DNA from: Angustibacter sp. Root456
Lineage (GTDB): Bacteria > Actinomycetota > Actinomycetes > Actinomycetales > Angustibacteraceae
Reading direction: 5' to 3'
Length of the DNA: 64,000 nt
Assembly: GCF_001426435.1 (NCBI RefSeq)
Contig: NZ_LMER01000020.1
Span: forward strand, 255,824 to 319,823
Below are positions 1 through 8,532 of the stretch, piece after piece. The stretch's first letter is position 1, and every line of letters begins with the position of its first letter. The notes under the pieces are model-generated. The model worked only from the letters and a program-made list of their open reading frames with translations. It was not told the DNA's origin and searched no databases. A program made the translations under genes and the position numbers.

Positions 1-1119
1 CACCGCGTTGTAGGTGATGCCGCGATCGGCCACCTCGCGCGCCCGGGCCTGCACCATGCCGATGACACCAGCCTTGCTGGCGGCGTAGTTGGCCTGCCCG
101 CGGTTGCCGGCGATGCCGCTCGTCGACGACAGCGACACGACGCGGCCGTCCTGTGCCAGGGCGCGGTCGCCCAGCAGCACGTCGTCGATGCGCAGCTGCG
201 CCTCGAGGTTGACCGCGAGCACGCTGCCCCAGCGGTCCGCGTCGGTGTTGACCAGCAGCTTGTCGCGCGTGATCCCGGCGTTGTGCACGACGACGTCGAG
301 GCCGCCGTGGCGCTCCTGCGCGTGGTCGGCGATACGGCGTCCGGCATCGGCAGCGGTGACATCGAGCTGCAGGGCCGTGCCACCGACGCGGTTGGCCACC
401 GACATGAGCGCCTCGCCCGCCGCCGGCACGTCGACGGCCACCACCGTGGCGCCGTCACGAGCCAGCACCTCGGCGATGGCTTCTCCGATGCCGCGCGCCG
501 CGCCGGTGACGACGGCGACCTTGCCCTGCAACGGCTTCTGCCAGTCGGTGGGCGGCAGCTCAGCGGCGGTCACCCGCACGACCTGGCCGTCGACGTACGC
601 CGAACGCGACGACAGCAGGAAGCGCAGCGTCGACTCGGCGGCGTCGTCGGCTCCCTCGTCGACCAGCACGAGGTTGGCGGTGGACCCGGCGCGCAGCTCC
701 TTGCCGACCGAGCGCACGATCCCCTCGAGAGCCCGCTGGGCGGCTGCGGCCGCGGCGGTCGACGCCGACTCGGGCGGCCGGCCCAGCACCACCAGCCGGG
801 CGCAGGGCAGGAGCCGTCTCAGCGCGGGTGCGAGCACCTCGCGCAGGGACTCCAGCTGACCGGGATCCGTTGCGGCGCAGGCGTCGAACACCACAGCGCC
901 GAGGCGCTCGTCGCTCGCCGAGTGCGACGTCGCCGAGTCGCTCAGCACGCGGTCGATCACCGGCGCCGGGGTGCCCACGCCCGCCACGAGCGCCGGGCCC
1001 ACCAGCAGCGGCTGCCCGGGCTCGTACCGGCGCAGCTCGACAGGGCGGGGCAGGCCGAGCCGCTGGGCCAGCGCCTTGCCGAACGAGCCGTTGACGAAGC
1101 CTGCGTACCGGTCGCTCAT
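1..1119 (-). CDS. fabG4: FabG4-like 3-oxoacyl-ACP/CoA reductase (C-terminus off the left edge)
   Basis: This short-chain dehydrogenase reduces 3-oxoacyl thioesters with NAD(P)H. 373 codons are visible; the mycobacterial FabG4 family is about 450 residues, so roughly the last 75 are missing. The N-terminal third is a degenerate Rossmann-like domain without a nucleotide motif, as in FabG4. The C-terminal catalytic domain shows the cofactor motif TGAARGIG, the NAG motif (VVHNAGI) and the YAASK active site, with the catalytic Ser in the SLSSTSG stretch. The ATG at 1119 overlaps the TGA of the upstream thiolase by one base (TGATG), so the two are translationally coupled. The fabG4-fadA2 pair facing a TetR and fadE5 copies the mycobacterial Rv0242c-Rv0244c neighbourhood, which supports a role in fatty acyl processing. 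Confidence 0.9.
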   Translation of the reverse strand, partial: MSDRYAGFVNGSFGKALAQRLGLPRPVELRRYEPGQPLLVGPALVAGVGTPAPVIDRVLSDSATSHSASDERLGAVVFDACAATDPGQLESLREVLAPALRRLLPCARLVVLGRPPESASTAAAAAAQRALEGIVRSVGKELRAGSTANLVLVDEGADDAAESTLRFLLSSRSAYVDGQVVRVTAAELPPTDWQKPLQGKVAVVTGAARGIGEAIAEVLARDGATVVAVDVPAAGEALMSVANRVGGTALQLDVTAADAGRRIADHAQERHGGLDVVVHNAGITRDKLLVNTDADRWGSVLAVNLEAQLRIDDVLLGDRALAQDGRVVSLSSTSGIAGNRGQANYAASKAGVIGMVQARAREVADRGITYNAV

Positions 1120-2399
1120 CACGCCGCCTCGAGGATCGCGACGACACCCTGCCCGCCGGCGGCGCAGATCGAGATGAGCCCGCGGCCCGAGCCCTTCTCG
1201 TGCAGCTGCTTAGCGAGTGCGGCCACGATGCGGCCACCCGTGGCGGCGAAGGGGTGCCCGGCCGCGAGCGAGGAGCCGTTGACGTTCACGCGGTCTCGGT
1301 CGATGGAGCCGAGCGGGGCGTCCAGACCGAGCCGGTCGCGGCAGAACGTCTCGCTCTCCCAGGCCGCCAGCGTCGTGAGCACCGTCGAGGCGAAGGCCTC
1401 GTGGATCTCGTAGTAGTCGAAGTCCTGCAACCCCAGGCCCTGCCGCTTGAGCAGACGAGCGACGGCGTACGCGGGCGCCATGAGCAGACCCTCACCGCCG
1501 TGCACGTAGTCGACCGCGGCGGTCTCAGCGTCCACCAGGTGCGCCAGCACGGGAAGGTGGTGGTCGGACGCCCACTCGTCACTGCCCAGCAGCACCGCGC
1601 TGGCGCCGTCCGAGAGCGGGGTGGAGTTGCCCGCCGTCATGGTGGCGCCCGGACCCTCACCGAACACCGGCTTGAGCTTCGCGAGCTTCTCGACGCTGGA
1701 GTCGGGACGCAGGTTCTGGTCGCGGCTGAGGCCGAGGTAGGCGGTGACCAGGTCGTCCATGAACCCGCGCTCGTAGGCTGCCGCGAGATTGCGGTGGCTG
1801 GCGGCGGCGAGCTCGTCCTGCGCCTCGCGCGAGATCTCCCACTCGGCCGCGGTGATGGCCATGTGGTCGCCCATCGACAGGCCGGTGCGGGGCTCGCTGT
1901 TCTGCGGGATCTCGGGCACCACGTGGCCAGGGCGCAGGCGGGCCACCGCCCTCAGCCGCTGCTGCAGGGTCTTGGCCCGGTTGAGGGCGAGGAGCGCCTC
2001 GCGCAGCCCCTCGTTGACGGCGATGGGGGCGTCGCTGGCGCTGTCGACCCCGCCCGCGATCCCGCTGTCGATCTGGCCCAGGGCGATCTTGTTGGCCACC
2101 AGCACCGTCGTCTCCAGGCCGGTGCCGCAGGCCTGCTGGACGTCGTAGGCGGGCGTCCACGGCGACAGGCGCGACCCGAGCACGGCCTCGCGCGTGAGGT
2201 TGAAGTCGCGGCTGTGCTTGAGGACGGCGCCCGCGGCCACCTCCCCGACGCGCTCACCCGCCAGGCCGAAGCGGGCCACGAGCCCGTCGAGCGTCGCCGT
2301 CAGCATGTCCTGGTTGCTCGCCCGGGCGTACGGGCCGTGAGCGCGGGCGAACGGGAGGCGGTTGCCGCCGATGATCGCGGCGCGGCGGGGCGTGGCCAT
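1119..2399 (-). CDS. fadA2: Acetyl-CoA C-acyltransferase, FadA2-like thiolase
   Basis: This thiolase of 426 residues condenses or cleaves 3-oxoacyl-CoA. The nucleophilic Cys lies in QQACGTGLE, the acidic loop is HEAFAS, the catalytic His is in AAGHPFAATGGR and the second Cys is in SICAAGGQG. Length and the His/Cys set are complete, so it should be active. The frame stays open far upstream, but the ATG at 2399 is chosen because it gives the family N-terminus (MATPRRAAIIGGNRLPF). The gene ends by overlapping fabG4 by one base. It is divergent from a TetR gene; the 13-bp palindrome in the gap probably controls both directions. Confidence 0.93.
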   Translation of the reverse strand: MATPRRAAIIGGNRLPFARAHGPYARASNQDMLTATLDGLVARFGLAGERVGEVAAGAVLKHSRDFNLTREAVLGSRLSPWTPAYDVQQACGTGLETTVLVANKIALGQIDSGIAGGVDSASDAPIAVNEGLREALLALNRAKTLQQRLRAVARLRPGHVVPEIPQNSEPRTGLSMGDHMAITAAEWEISREAQDELAAASHRNLAAAYERGFMDDLVTAYLGLSRDQNLRPDSSVEKLAKLKPVFGEGPGATMTAGNSTPLSDGASAVLLGSDEWASDHHLPVLAHLVDAETAAVDYVHGGEGLLMAPAYAVARLLKRQGLGLQDFDYYEIHEAFASTVLTTLAAWESETFCRDRLGLDAPLGSIDRDRVNVNGSSLAAGHPFAATGGRIVAALAKQLHEKGSGRGLISICAAGGQGVVAILEAA

Positions 2400-2467
2400 A
2401 AGGGCACCTTTCGGGCAGTGGCGAACAGTCAGAACAGAACGCGATACTGACGGTAGCAGGAACTTTG

Positions 2468-2480
2468 AGTACCTGGTACT
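2468..2480. promoter_or_regulatory. 13-bp perfect palindrome, candidate TetR operator
   Basis: AGTACCTGGTACT is a perfect inverted repeat with one central base. It lies in the 90-nt gap between the divergent fadA2-like and tetR genes, 10 nt before the tetR GTG. Its position suggests the TetR protein represses both its own operon and the leftward thiolase-reductase operon. No clear -35/-10 pair could be assigned around it. Operator identity is inferred from position and symmetry. Confidence 0.6.
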
Positions 2481-2489
2481 TTCACCGAC

Positions 2490-3176
2490 GTGTCCTCCTC
2501 CGAGACCACCGCCTCGACCCGTCCCGACGGGCGCGCGACGCGCTGGGCCGAGCACCGGCTCACCCGGCGCGCCGAGCTCGTCGAGGCCACGCTGCGCGCG
2601 GTGCGTCGCCACGGCGCGGGCGTCGGCATGGACGGCATCGCCGCTGAGGCCGGCACCAGCAAGTCGGTGCTGTACCGGCACTTCGGCGACAAGGCCGCCC
2701 TCTACCTCGCCGTCGTCGAGTCGGTCGACCGGCTCATCGCCCGCGACCTCGACCACGCCCTCTCGAGCGTCGCCGCCGCCGACCAGCCCGAGGCGCTCAT
2801 CGCGCACCCCGAGCAGGTGATCGAGGCGGCGGTCGACTCCTACCTGGCGCTGGTCGAGAAGGACCCCGAGGTCTACCGCTTCGTCGTCACCCACCCGCTG
2901 CTCGACCGGCCGATGGGTGACGACCCACTGACCGGCCTCACCAGCCGCATCGGTGACCAGCTGGCCGCCCTGATCACGGCAGCGCTCGCTGCCAGCGGCC
3001 GCGAAGCCGCCGCCGCGGGTGCGCTCGCCCACGGCGTGGTCGGCCTCGTGCGGGCGGCCGCCGACCACTGGCTCACCACCGCAGACCCGTTGCCGCGCAA
3101 GGAGCTCACTCGCCAGCTCAGCGCACTGATCGCCGGCGGCCTCACCGTCGTCCTCTCCCCCCAGGAGCAGCCATGA
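2490..3176 (+). CDS. TetR-family transcriptional regulator
   Basis: This 228-residue protein has an N-terminal TetR helix-turn-helix at about residues 25-70. The recognition segment reads GMDGIAAEAGTSKSVLYRHF, followed by a variable ligand-binding domain. It starts at GTG 2490. Its 3' end overlaps the next gene, a FadE5-like dehydrogenase, by four bases (ATGA), so both are made from one transcript. The context (thiolase, reductase and acyl-CoA dehydrogenase) suggests an acyl-CoA ligand, but this is inference. Family assignment is firm; the ligand is unknown. Confidence 0.92.
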   Translation: MSSSETTASTRPDGRATRWAEHRLTRRAELVEATLRAVRRHGAGVGMDGIAAEAGTSKSVLYRHFGDKAALYLAVVESVDRLIARDLDHALSSVAAADQPEALIAHPEQVIEAAVDSYLALVEKDPEVYRFVVTHPLLDRPMGDDPLTGLTSRIGDQLAALITAALAASGREAAAAGALAHGVVGLVRAAADHWLTTADPLPRKELTRQLSALIAGGLTVVLSPQEQP

Positions 3177-5134
3177 CCACGACGCCCACCGCCCCCGCTG
3201 CGACGTCCGACACGGTCGCCGCCCTGCGCTCGCTGCTCGGCGGCCGCTGGGCGCACGTGCGCCAGCAGGCCCGGGCCGAGTTCGACGCCGAGGCCCTGCT
3301 GCCCGACCCCGCGCTCACGCTCGAGCAGCAGCGTGAGCGCGTCGCGGAGCAGATGCGCATGCTGGCCGCCAGCGACCACGCGCGCAGCGGCTTCCCGGTG
3401 GAGGCGGGCGGCACCAACGACATCGGGGCGTCGGTGACGGCGTTCGAGATGCTCGGTCACACCGACCTGTCGCTGCTGGTGAAGGCCGGCGTCCACTGGG
3501 GCCTGTTCGGTGGGGCGGTGTCGAACCTCGGCTCGGACGAGCAGCGGCGCGAGCTGCTGCCGCGGATCATCTCGCTCGACCTGCCGGGCTGCTTCGCCAT
3601 GACCGAGACCGGCCACGGCAGCGACGTGCAGTCGCTCGGGACGACGGCCACGTACGACCCCGCCAGCGACGAGCTCGTCATCAACACGCCAGACCGCCTG
3701 TCGCGCAAGGACTACATCGGCGGCGCCGCCCGTGACGCACGCATGGCTGTGGTGTTCGCGCAGCTCGTCACCGGGCCGGCCGACGCCCCCCAGCACCACG
3801 GCGTGCACGGCGTGCTCGTGCCGATCCGTGACGACGACGGCCGCACCCTGCCCGGCGTCACCATCGAGGACTGCGGGCCCAAGATGGGACTCAACGGCGT
3901 CGACAACGGCCGGCTGGCCTTCGCCCACGTGCGCGTGCCCCGCACCAACCTGCTGAACCGGTACGGCGACATCAGCCCGGACGGCACCTACAGCAGCCCG
4001 ATCGACAACCCCAACCGCCGCTTCTTCACCATGCTGGGCACGTTGGTGCGCGGGCGGATCAGCGTCGCCGGTGGCGCAGGAGCCGCGACGCGCACGGCGC
4101 TGGCCATCGCGATCCGGTACGCCGAGCAGCGGCGCCAGTTCTCGGCGCCCGGGTCGTCGGACGAGGTGCTCCTGCTCGACTACCGCACGCACCAGCGTCG
4201 GCTGCTGCCCGCCCTGGCGACGTCGTACGCGCTGGCCTTCGCGCAGAACGACCTCGTGTCGCTGATGCACGACGTGCAGACCGGCGCGCACGCCGACCGC
4301 GACGTCGGCGACGAGCTGCGCCAGCGCCAGCTCGAGGCGCTGGCGGCCGGCGTCAAGGTCCTCGCCACCTGGCACGCGACGCACACCATCCAGGAGTGCC
4401 GTGAGGCGTGCGGTGGTGCCGGGTACCTCGCCGAGAACCGCCTGCCCGCGCTCAAGGCCGACACCGACGTCTTCACGACCTTCGAGGGCGACAACACCGT
4501 GCTGCTGCAGCTGGTGGCGAAGGGGCTGCTCACCAGCTACCGCGACGCGTTCGGCGACCTGGACTCGTGGGGCACGGTGAAGTTCGTCGCGCGCCAGGTG
4601 GCCTCGGCCGTGGTGGAGCGGACGGCGGCCCGCACCCTCGCCCAGCGGCTCGCCGACGTCGGCTCGAGCCGGCGCGACGACGGCGACGACCTGCTCGACC
4701 CGGCCGGGCAGCTGCGGCTGCTCACCGACCGCGAGACGCACGTGCTCGAGGGCCTGGCCCGCCGGCTGCGGGCCGCCGCCAAGCCAGGGGCCGACGCCTT
4801 CGCCGTCTTCAACGACGCGCAGGACCACGTGCTGCTGGCTGCACGCGCGCACGTCGAGCGCGTCGTCCTCGAGTCGTTCCTGGCGGCCATCGAGCGGTGC
4901 ACCGACCCGGGCGCGCGCGACCTGCTGCGCGAGCTGTGCACCCTGCACGTGCTGTCGGGGGTCGAGCGTGACCGCGCCTGGTACGTCGAGCACGGCCGGC
5001 TCACGCCCGCCCGCAGCCGCAGCGTGACCCGCCTGGTCAACGAGGCGTGCGAGCGCCTGCGGCCGCACGCGCGCGCGCTCGTCGACGGCTTCGGCATCCC
5101 CGACTCCTGGCTCGGCGCGGCCTTCCTCACCTGA
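3173..5134 (+). CDS. fadE5: Acyl-CoA dehydrogenase, FadE5-like
   Basis: This flavoprotein of 653 residues catalyses the alpha,beta-dehydrogenation of fatty acyl-CoA, the first step of beta-oxidation. It belongs to the long FadE5 type (about 610 residues in mycobacteria) with an extra C-terminal helical domain, not the 380-residue short type. Visible signatures are the FAD/substrate-binding segment CFAMTETGHGSDVQSL (near residue 145) and the ACGGAGYLAENRLP block (near 415), followed by FTTFEGDNTVLLQ, typical of acyl-CoA oxidase/dehydrogenase C-domains. ATG 3173 overlaps the tetR stop. A palindromic repeat follows 12 nt after the stop and may terminate the transcript. Confidence 0.93.
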   Translation: MTTTPTAPAATSDTVAALRSLLGGRWAHVRQQARAEFDAEALLPDPALTLEQQRERVAEQMRMLAASDHARSGFPVEAGGTNDIGASVTAFEMLGHTDLSLLVKAGVHWGLFGGAVSNLGSDEQRRELLPRIISLDLPGCFAMTETGHGSDVQSLGTTATYDPASDELVINTPDRLSRKDYIGGAARDARMAVVFAQLVTGPADAPQHHGVHGVLVPIRDDDGRTLPGVTIEDCGPKMGLNGVDNGRLAFAHVRVPRTNLLNRYGDISPDGTYSSPIDNPNRRFFTMLGTLVRGRISVAGGAGAATRTALAIAIRYAEQRRQFSAPGSSDEVLLLDYRTHQRRLLPALATSYALAFAQNDLVSLMHDVQTGAHADRDVGDELRQRQLEALAAGVKVLATWHATHTIQECREACGGAGYLAENRLPALKADTDVFTTFEGDNTVLLQLVAKGLLTSYRDAFGDLDSWGTVKFVARQVASAVVERTAARTLAQRLADVGSSRRDDGDDLLDPAGQLRLLTDRETHVLEGLARRLRAAAKPGADAFAVFNDAQDHVLLAARAHVERVVLESFLAAIERCTDPGARDLLRELCTLHVLSGVERDRAWYVEHGRLTPARSRSVTRLVNEACERLRPHARALVDGFGIPDSWLGAAFLT

Positions 5135-5146
5135 CCCAGCCCCCTG

Positions 5147-5214
5147 CCGGCAAATTCCCCGGAATTCGTACGCCTGGAGGCGTTCACGTGTACGAGTTCC
5201 GGGGAATTTGCCGG
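5147..5214. repeat. Palindromic intergenic repeat R1, copy 1
   Basis: The arms of 18 nt (5147-5164 and 5197-5214, starting CCGGCAAATTCCCCGGAA) are perfect reverse complements; a further TCGTAC/GTACGA pair extends the stem inward. The element lies 12 nt after the FadE5-like stop and could form a strong transcript hairpin, without a U tract. A 68-nt element with the same arms and a similar loop occurs at 25898-25965, also just after a rightward operon. The rest of the 328-nt gap (5135-5462) holds a leader peptide at 5313. Confidence 0.9.
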
Positions 5215-5312
5215 TCCAAAGGGGACGGGGGGACGGCTGGCTGCGTCTTGAAGAGTGGGACGGAACGTCCACGTGTTGACACGCGCTGGCCCGTGAGAGC
5301 ACGATTCCGACC

Positions 5313-5405
5313 ATGGCCCAGGTCCAGCCCACCGAGCTCGTCGTGCGACGTCACGTCGACCTCATGCGGCTGTGCAGCGCAGCGTGTCGTTATCCCGCTG
5401 CCTGA
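5313..5405 (+). CDS. Cysteine-type leader peptide (30 aa) upstream of a cupin gene
   Basis: This small ORF encodes 30 residues containing the segment RRHVDLMRLCSAACR and stops 57 nt before the next gene. That Arg-Arg-x-Val-Asp-Leu...Ser-Ala-x-Cys pattern is the hallmark of short actinobacterial leader peptides found upstream of cysteine and sulfur genes. The two Cys codons near the 3' end would let ribosome stalling report Cys-tRNA supply. A TTGACA hexamer lies at 5276-5281 but no convincing -10 follows. The downstream gene is a cysteine-dioxygenase-like cupin, which fits. The coding call rests on the peptide pattern and position. Confidence 0.7.
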   Translation: MAQVQPTELVVRRHVDLMRLCSAACRYPAA

Positions 5406-5462
5406 CGACCCCCGCCACCAGCCGCCGGACGTCCTCCCGCGGCCCACCCCGAAGGTTCGGCC

Positions 5463-5930
5463 ATGACTCTCATCGCCTCCCGTCCCACCACCGACGACGG
5501 CCGCCGGCTGCTCACCACGCACGAGCTGGCCCTCGTCGTCCGCCGCGTCGCGAGCGAACCGCGCCGTTGGCGCCCGCACGTCAGCCGCGCCGCCGACGCC
5601 CACGAGGTGCAGCTCTCCGGCCCCGTCGGCGTCGAGGTGTGGCTGCGCAACTGGTTGCCCGCGCAGCAGCAGTCCCTGCACGACGACGGTGCGCTCGCCG
5701 CCTTCGCGGTCGTCGAGGGCACGCTCACCGAGGTGCGCGACGACGACGTGCTGGGTTCGTGGGCCACCGTGCTGCAGGCACCGGCGGTGCGCGTCGCCGA
5801 GCGCGGCCTGGCGTACGGCCTGCGCAACGACCACGGCCGGCCCGCCGTCACCATCCACGCCTACGCGCCGGGGCTCAGCAGCCGGCTCAGCGCCGACGCC
5901 GCACGCGAGGGCCTGTCGACCACCGCCTGA
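5463..5930 (+). CDS. Cysteine-dioxygenase-like cupin with replaced metal ligands
   Basis: This 155-residue protein matches bacterial type I cysteine dioxygenases in layout: a VWLRNWLPAQ strand, the segment SLHDDG (residues 71-76), FAVVEGTLTE and the C-terminal AVTIHAYAPGLSS. Active members use a His-x-His pair plus a third His to hold Fe(II). Here the first His (73) is present, the second is Asp75 and the third position aligns with Tyr118 (LAYGLRN instead of GLHRxxN). The distal His132 is kept. It may therefore not be a normal iron thiol dioxygenase, and could be a sensor or a changed enzyme. The leader peptide upstream suggests cysteine-responsive expression. Confidence 0.75.
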   Translation: MTLIASRPTTDDGRRLLTTHELALVVRRVASEPRRWRPHVSRAADAHEVQLSGPVGVEVWLRNWLPAQQQSLHDDGALAAFAVVEGTLTEVRDDDVLGSWATVLQAPAVRVAERGLAYGLRNDHGRPAVTIHAYAPGLSSRLSADAAREGLSTTA

Positions 5931-5981
5931 CCTCGGGGTGACATGCTCGGGCGCAGCAGCCCACGCACCCCGGGAGGTCCG

Positions 5982-6410
5982 ATGTCCACCGACAGCTCGC
6001 TGGATGAGAGCGCACCGGCGTTCCCTGACGGCGCCTTCGGCCTGGTCGGCGAGGCGATCGGCCTGACCGTCGACGAGCTCACGGGCGACGTCATGCGCGT
6101 GCGCTGGCACGTCGTGCCCGCCGTGCACCAGCCGCACGGCATCCTGCACGGCGGCATCCACGCCTGGATCCACGAGACCGTCGCCAGCGTCGCGGCGTCG
6201 ACGTGGTTCGGCGACCAGGGCCAGGTGGTGGGGGTGTCGAACCAGACGGACTTCTTCCGGGCCGTGCGGGACGGCGAGCTGACGTCGGTGGGCACGCCGC
6301 TGCACCGGGGTCGCTCGCAGCAGGTGTGGGTGGTCGAGACGCGCGACGCGGCCGACCGGCTCATCGCGCGCGGCCAGGTGAGGCTGCAGAACCTGGCCGG
6401 CCGTGGCTGA
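5982..6410 (+). CDS. PaaI-type hotdog thioesterase
   Basis: This 142-residue single hotdog-fold protein has the signature HGILHGGIHAWIHETVASVAA split around the HGG loop, with Glu in the usual acidic position, and a following VGVSNQTDFFRAV strand. Such enzymes hydrolyse aryl- or acyl-CoA thioesters and often serve aromatic catabolism by recycling CoA. An upstream ATG exists at 5943, but ATG 5982 is preceded by GGGAGGT and is preferred. The stop overlaps the GTG of the thiolase by 8 nt, so the pair is co-translated. Substrate cannot be read from sequence. Confidence 0.85.
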   Translation: MSTDSSLDESAPAFPDGAFGLVGEAIGLTVDELTGDVMRVRWHVVPAVHQPHGILHGGIHAWIHETVASVAASTWFGDQGQVVGVSNQTDFFRAVRDGELTSVGTPLHRGRSQQVWVVETRDAADRLIARGQVRLQNLAGRG

Positions 6411-7590
6411 GCGCGCCGACGCGTACGTCGTCGACGCCGTCCGGACGCCGTTCGGCCGCTTCGGCGGCGCGCTGGCCGACGTCCGGCCCGACGACCTCGC
6501 CGCCCACGTGGTGCGCAGCCTCGGCGAGCGCAGCCCCCAGCTCGACCCGGCGGACGTCGACGACGTCCTGCTCGGTGACGCCAACGGCGCGGGTGAGGAC
6601 AACCGCGACGTCGCCCGCATGGCCGTGCTGCTGGCCGGCTGGCCGACGTCCGTGCCCGGCGCCACCGTGAACCGCCTGTGCGGCAGCGGTCTGGAGGCCG
6701 CGATCCAGGGACGACGCGCCGTCGAGTGCGGGGACGCCGACCTCGTCGTCGCGGGCGGCGTCGAGTCCATGACCCGTGCCCCGTGGGTGCTGCCGAAGCC
6801 CTCGACGCCGTTCCCGCGCGGCCACGAGACGCTGCACTCGACGACGCTCGGCTGGCGCATGGTCAACCCCGAGATGCCCTCGGCCTGGACCATCTCGCTC
6901 GGCGAGAGCACCGAGCACCTCGCCGACCTGCACGGCATCAGCCGCGAGGCGCAGGACGAGTTCGCGGCCCGCAGCCACCGCCTGGCCGACGCCGCGTGGT
7001 CGGCCGGGGCGTACGACGCCGAGGTCGCCCCCGTGCCGGGCACCGACCTCGAGCGCGACGAGTCAATCCGAGCCGGCAGCACGGTGGAGAGGCTCGCCAC
7101 GCTCAAGCCGGTGTTCCGCCCCGCCGGCACCGTCACCGCCGGCAACTCCTCACCGCTGAACGACGGCGCCAGCGCGGTGCTCATCGGCTCGGCCGCTGGC
7201 GCGCGAAGGGCCGGGCGCGAGCCGCTCGCCCGCATCGCGTCGTCCGCGGTGTCGGGGGTCGACCCGGACGTGTTCGGCATCGGGCCGGTCGAGGCGGCGA
7301 ACGACGCGCTGCGCCGGGCCGGCATCGGCTGGGGCGACCTGGCGCAGGTCGAGCTCAACGAGGCTTTCGCGGCGCAGTCGCTGGCCTGCCTCGCCGCGTG
7401 GCCCGAGCTCGACCCCGAGATCGTCAACCCGCACGGCGGCGCGATCGCGCTGGGCCACCCGCTCGGCGCGTCTGGTGGGCGCGTGCTCGGCCACCTGGCG
7501 CACAGCCTGCGGGCACGGGGTGGCGGCTGGGGTCTGGCCGCCCTGTGCATCGGCGTCGGACAGGGCATCGCCGTCGTCCTCGAGGCCTGA
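6403..7590 (+). CDS. pcaF: Thiolase, 3-oxoadipyl-CoA thiolase type (PcaF/PaaJ)
   Basis: The 395-residue thiolase splits 3-oxoadipyl-CoA (or a similar 3-oxoacyl-CoA) into succinyl-CoA and acetyl-CoA. The catalytic residues are all present: Cys in NRLCGSG, the NEAFAAQ loop, His in ALGHPLGASGGR and Cys in LCIGVGQG. The stretch GEDNRDVARMA with SVPGATVNRLC is characteristic of the PcaF/PaaJ branch rather than acetoacetyl-CoA thiolases. The start is GTG 6403, inside the end of the thioesterase gene. The CoA-transferase pair lying 150 nt downstream completes the last two steps of the beta-ketoadipate route; the exact substrate remains inferred. Confidence 0.85.
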   Translation: MAERADAYVVDAVRTPFGRFGGALADVRPDDLAAHVVRSLGERSPQLDPADVDDVLLGDANGAGEDNRDVARMAVLLAGWPTSVPGATVNRLCGSGLEAAIQGRRAVECGDADLVVAGGVESMTRAPWVLPKPSTPFPRGHETLHSTTLGWRMVNPEMPSAWTISLGESTEHLADLHGISREAQDEFAARSHRLADAAWSAGAYDAEVAPVPGTDLERDESIRAGSTVERLATLKPVFRPAGTVTAGNSSPLNDGASAVLIGSAAGARRAGREPLARIASSAVSGVDPDVFGIGPVEAANDALRRAGIGWGDLAQVELNEAFAAQSLACLAAWPELDPEIVNPHGGAIALGHPLGASGGRVLGHLAHSLRARGGGWGLAALCIGVGQGIAVVLEA

Positions 7591-7742
7591 GCCCTTCCGC
7601 CGTCCAGGCCGCTGTGCGCCGCCCAGGCCGGCGGATAGGGGTTCGGGTGGCGCAAGGGGGATGTGGGGGCGGCCCACAGAGGGACGTCTCCCCCGCGCGG
7701 CTAGGGTGGCGGCGGCGATTACTCAACGACGAGGAGTCTGAC

Positions 7743-8531
7743 GTGGACAAGGTGGTGGCGGACGCCGCCGCGGCGGTCGCCGACGTGCGGGACGGCGCGA
7801 CACTCGCGGTCGGCGGCTTCGGACTGTGCGGCATCCCCTCGGTGCTCATCGACGCCGTGCTGGCGCAGGGCGCGAGCGGCCTGTCGGTCGTGTCGAACAA
7901 CTGCGGCGTGGACGGCGTCGGGCTGGGCGTGCTGCTGAACGCCGGCCGGATCAAGCGCATCACCGCCTCCTACGTGGGCGAGAACAAGGAGTTCGCGCGC
8001 CAGTACCTCGCCGGCGAGCTCGAGGTCGAGCTGACGCCGCAGGGCACGCTCGCCGAGAAGCTGCGAGCCGGTGGCGCCGGCATCGCCGCGTTCTACACCC
8101 CCACCGGGGTCGGCACCCAGATCGCCGAGGGCGGCCTGCCGTGGCGCTACAACGGTGACGGCAGCATCGCCGAGGCGTCGCCGGCCAAGGAGGTGCGCGA
8201 GTTCACGATGGGCGGGCGCACCCGCGAGTTCGTGCTGGAGGAGTCGATCACCACCGACTTCGCCCTCGTGCGCGCCGCGGTGGGCGACCGCCACGGCAAC
8301 CTCGTGTTCCACGAGTCGGCGCGCAACTTCAACCCGATCGCGGCGATGGCCGGACGCGTCACGATCGCCGAGGTCGAGCGCCTCGTCGAGCCGGGCGAGA
8401 TCGACCCCGACCACATCCACCTCCCCGGGGTGTTCGTGCAGCGCGTCGTCGCCCTCACCCCCGAGCAGGCCGCCGACAAGAAGATCGAGAAGCGCACCGT
8501 CCGCGCGGGCGCCGAGAAGCAGGAGGCCTGA
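7743..8531 (+). CDS. pcaI: 3-oxoacid CoA-transferase subunit A
   Basis: This is the alpha subunit (262 residues) of a succinyl-CoA:3-oxoacid CoA-transferase. It shows the family start [14 protein letters not shown] and the [12 protein letters not shown] and [15 protein letters not shown] segments. The GTG at 7743 sits 8 nt after GAGGAG and gives the usual subunit length. With subunit B it activates a 3-oxoacid (3-oxoadipate or acetoacetate) by moving CoA from succinyl-CoA. The sequence fits both PcaI and ScoA; the PcaF-like thiolase upstream favours 3-oxoadipate. The spacing to subunit B is one base. Confidence 0.88.
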   Translation: MDKVVADAAAAVADVRDGATLAVGGFGLCGIPSVLIDAVLAQGASGLSVVSNNCGVDGVGLGVLLNAGRIKRITASYVGENKEFARQYLAGELEVELTPQGTLAEKLRAGGAGIAAFYTPTGVGTQIAEGGLPWRYNGDGSIAEASPAKEVREFTMGGRTREFVLEESITTDFALVRAAVGDRHGNLVFHESARNFNPIAAMAGRVTIAEVERLVEPGEIDPDHIHLPGVFVQRVVALTPEQAADKKIEKRTVRAGAEKQEA

Positions 8532-8532
8532 C

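Noticed and set aside
1200-2450. Long open frame opposite the thiolase gene
   Set aside because: It mirrors the thiolase on the other strand and has His/Arg/Gly-rich composition without motifs; a shadow of high GC content.
2873-5332. Over 800-codon open frame on the minus strand opposite tetR and fadE5-like genes
   Set aside because: No domains, Arg/Val/Gly-rich; an effect of codon bias of the two clearly functional plus-strand genes.
7591-7742. Possible riboswitch or small gene in the 152-nt gap before the CoA-transferase
   Set aside because: GC-rich with small inverted stretches only; no recognisable RNA motif or ribosome site before 7743.
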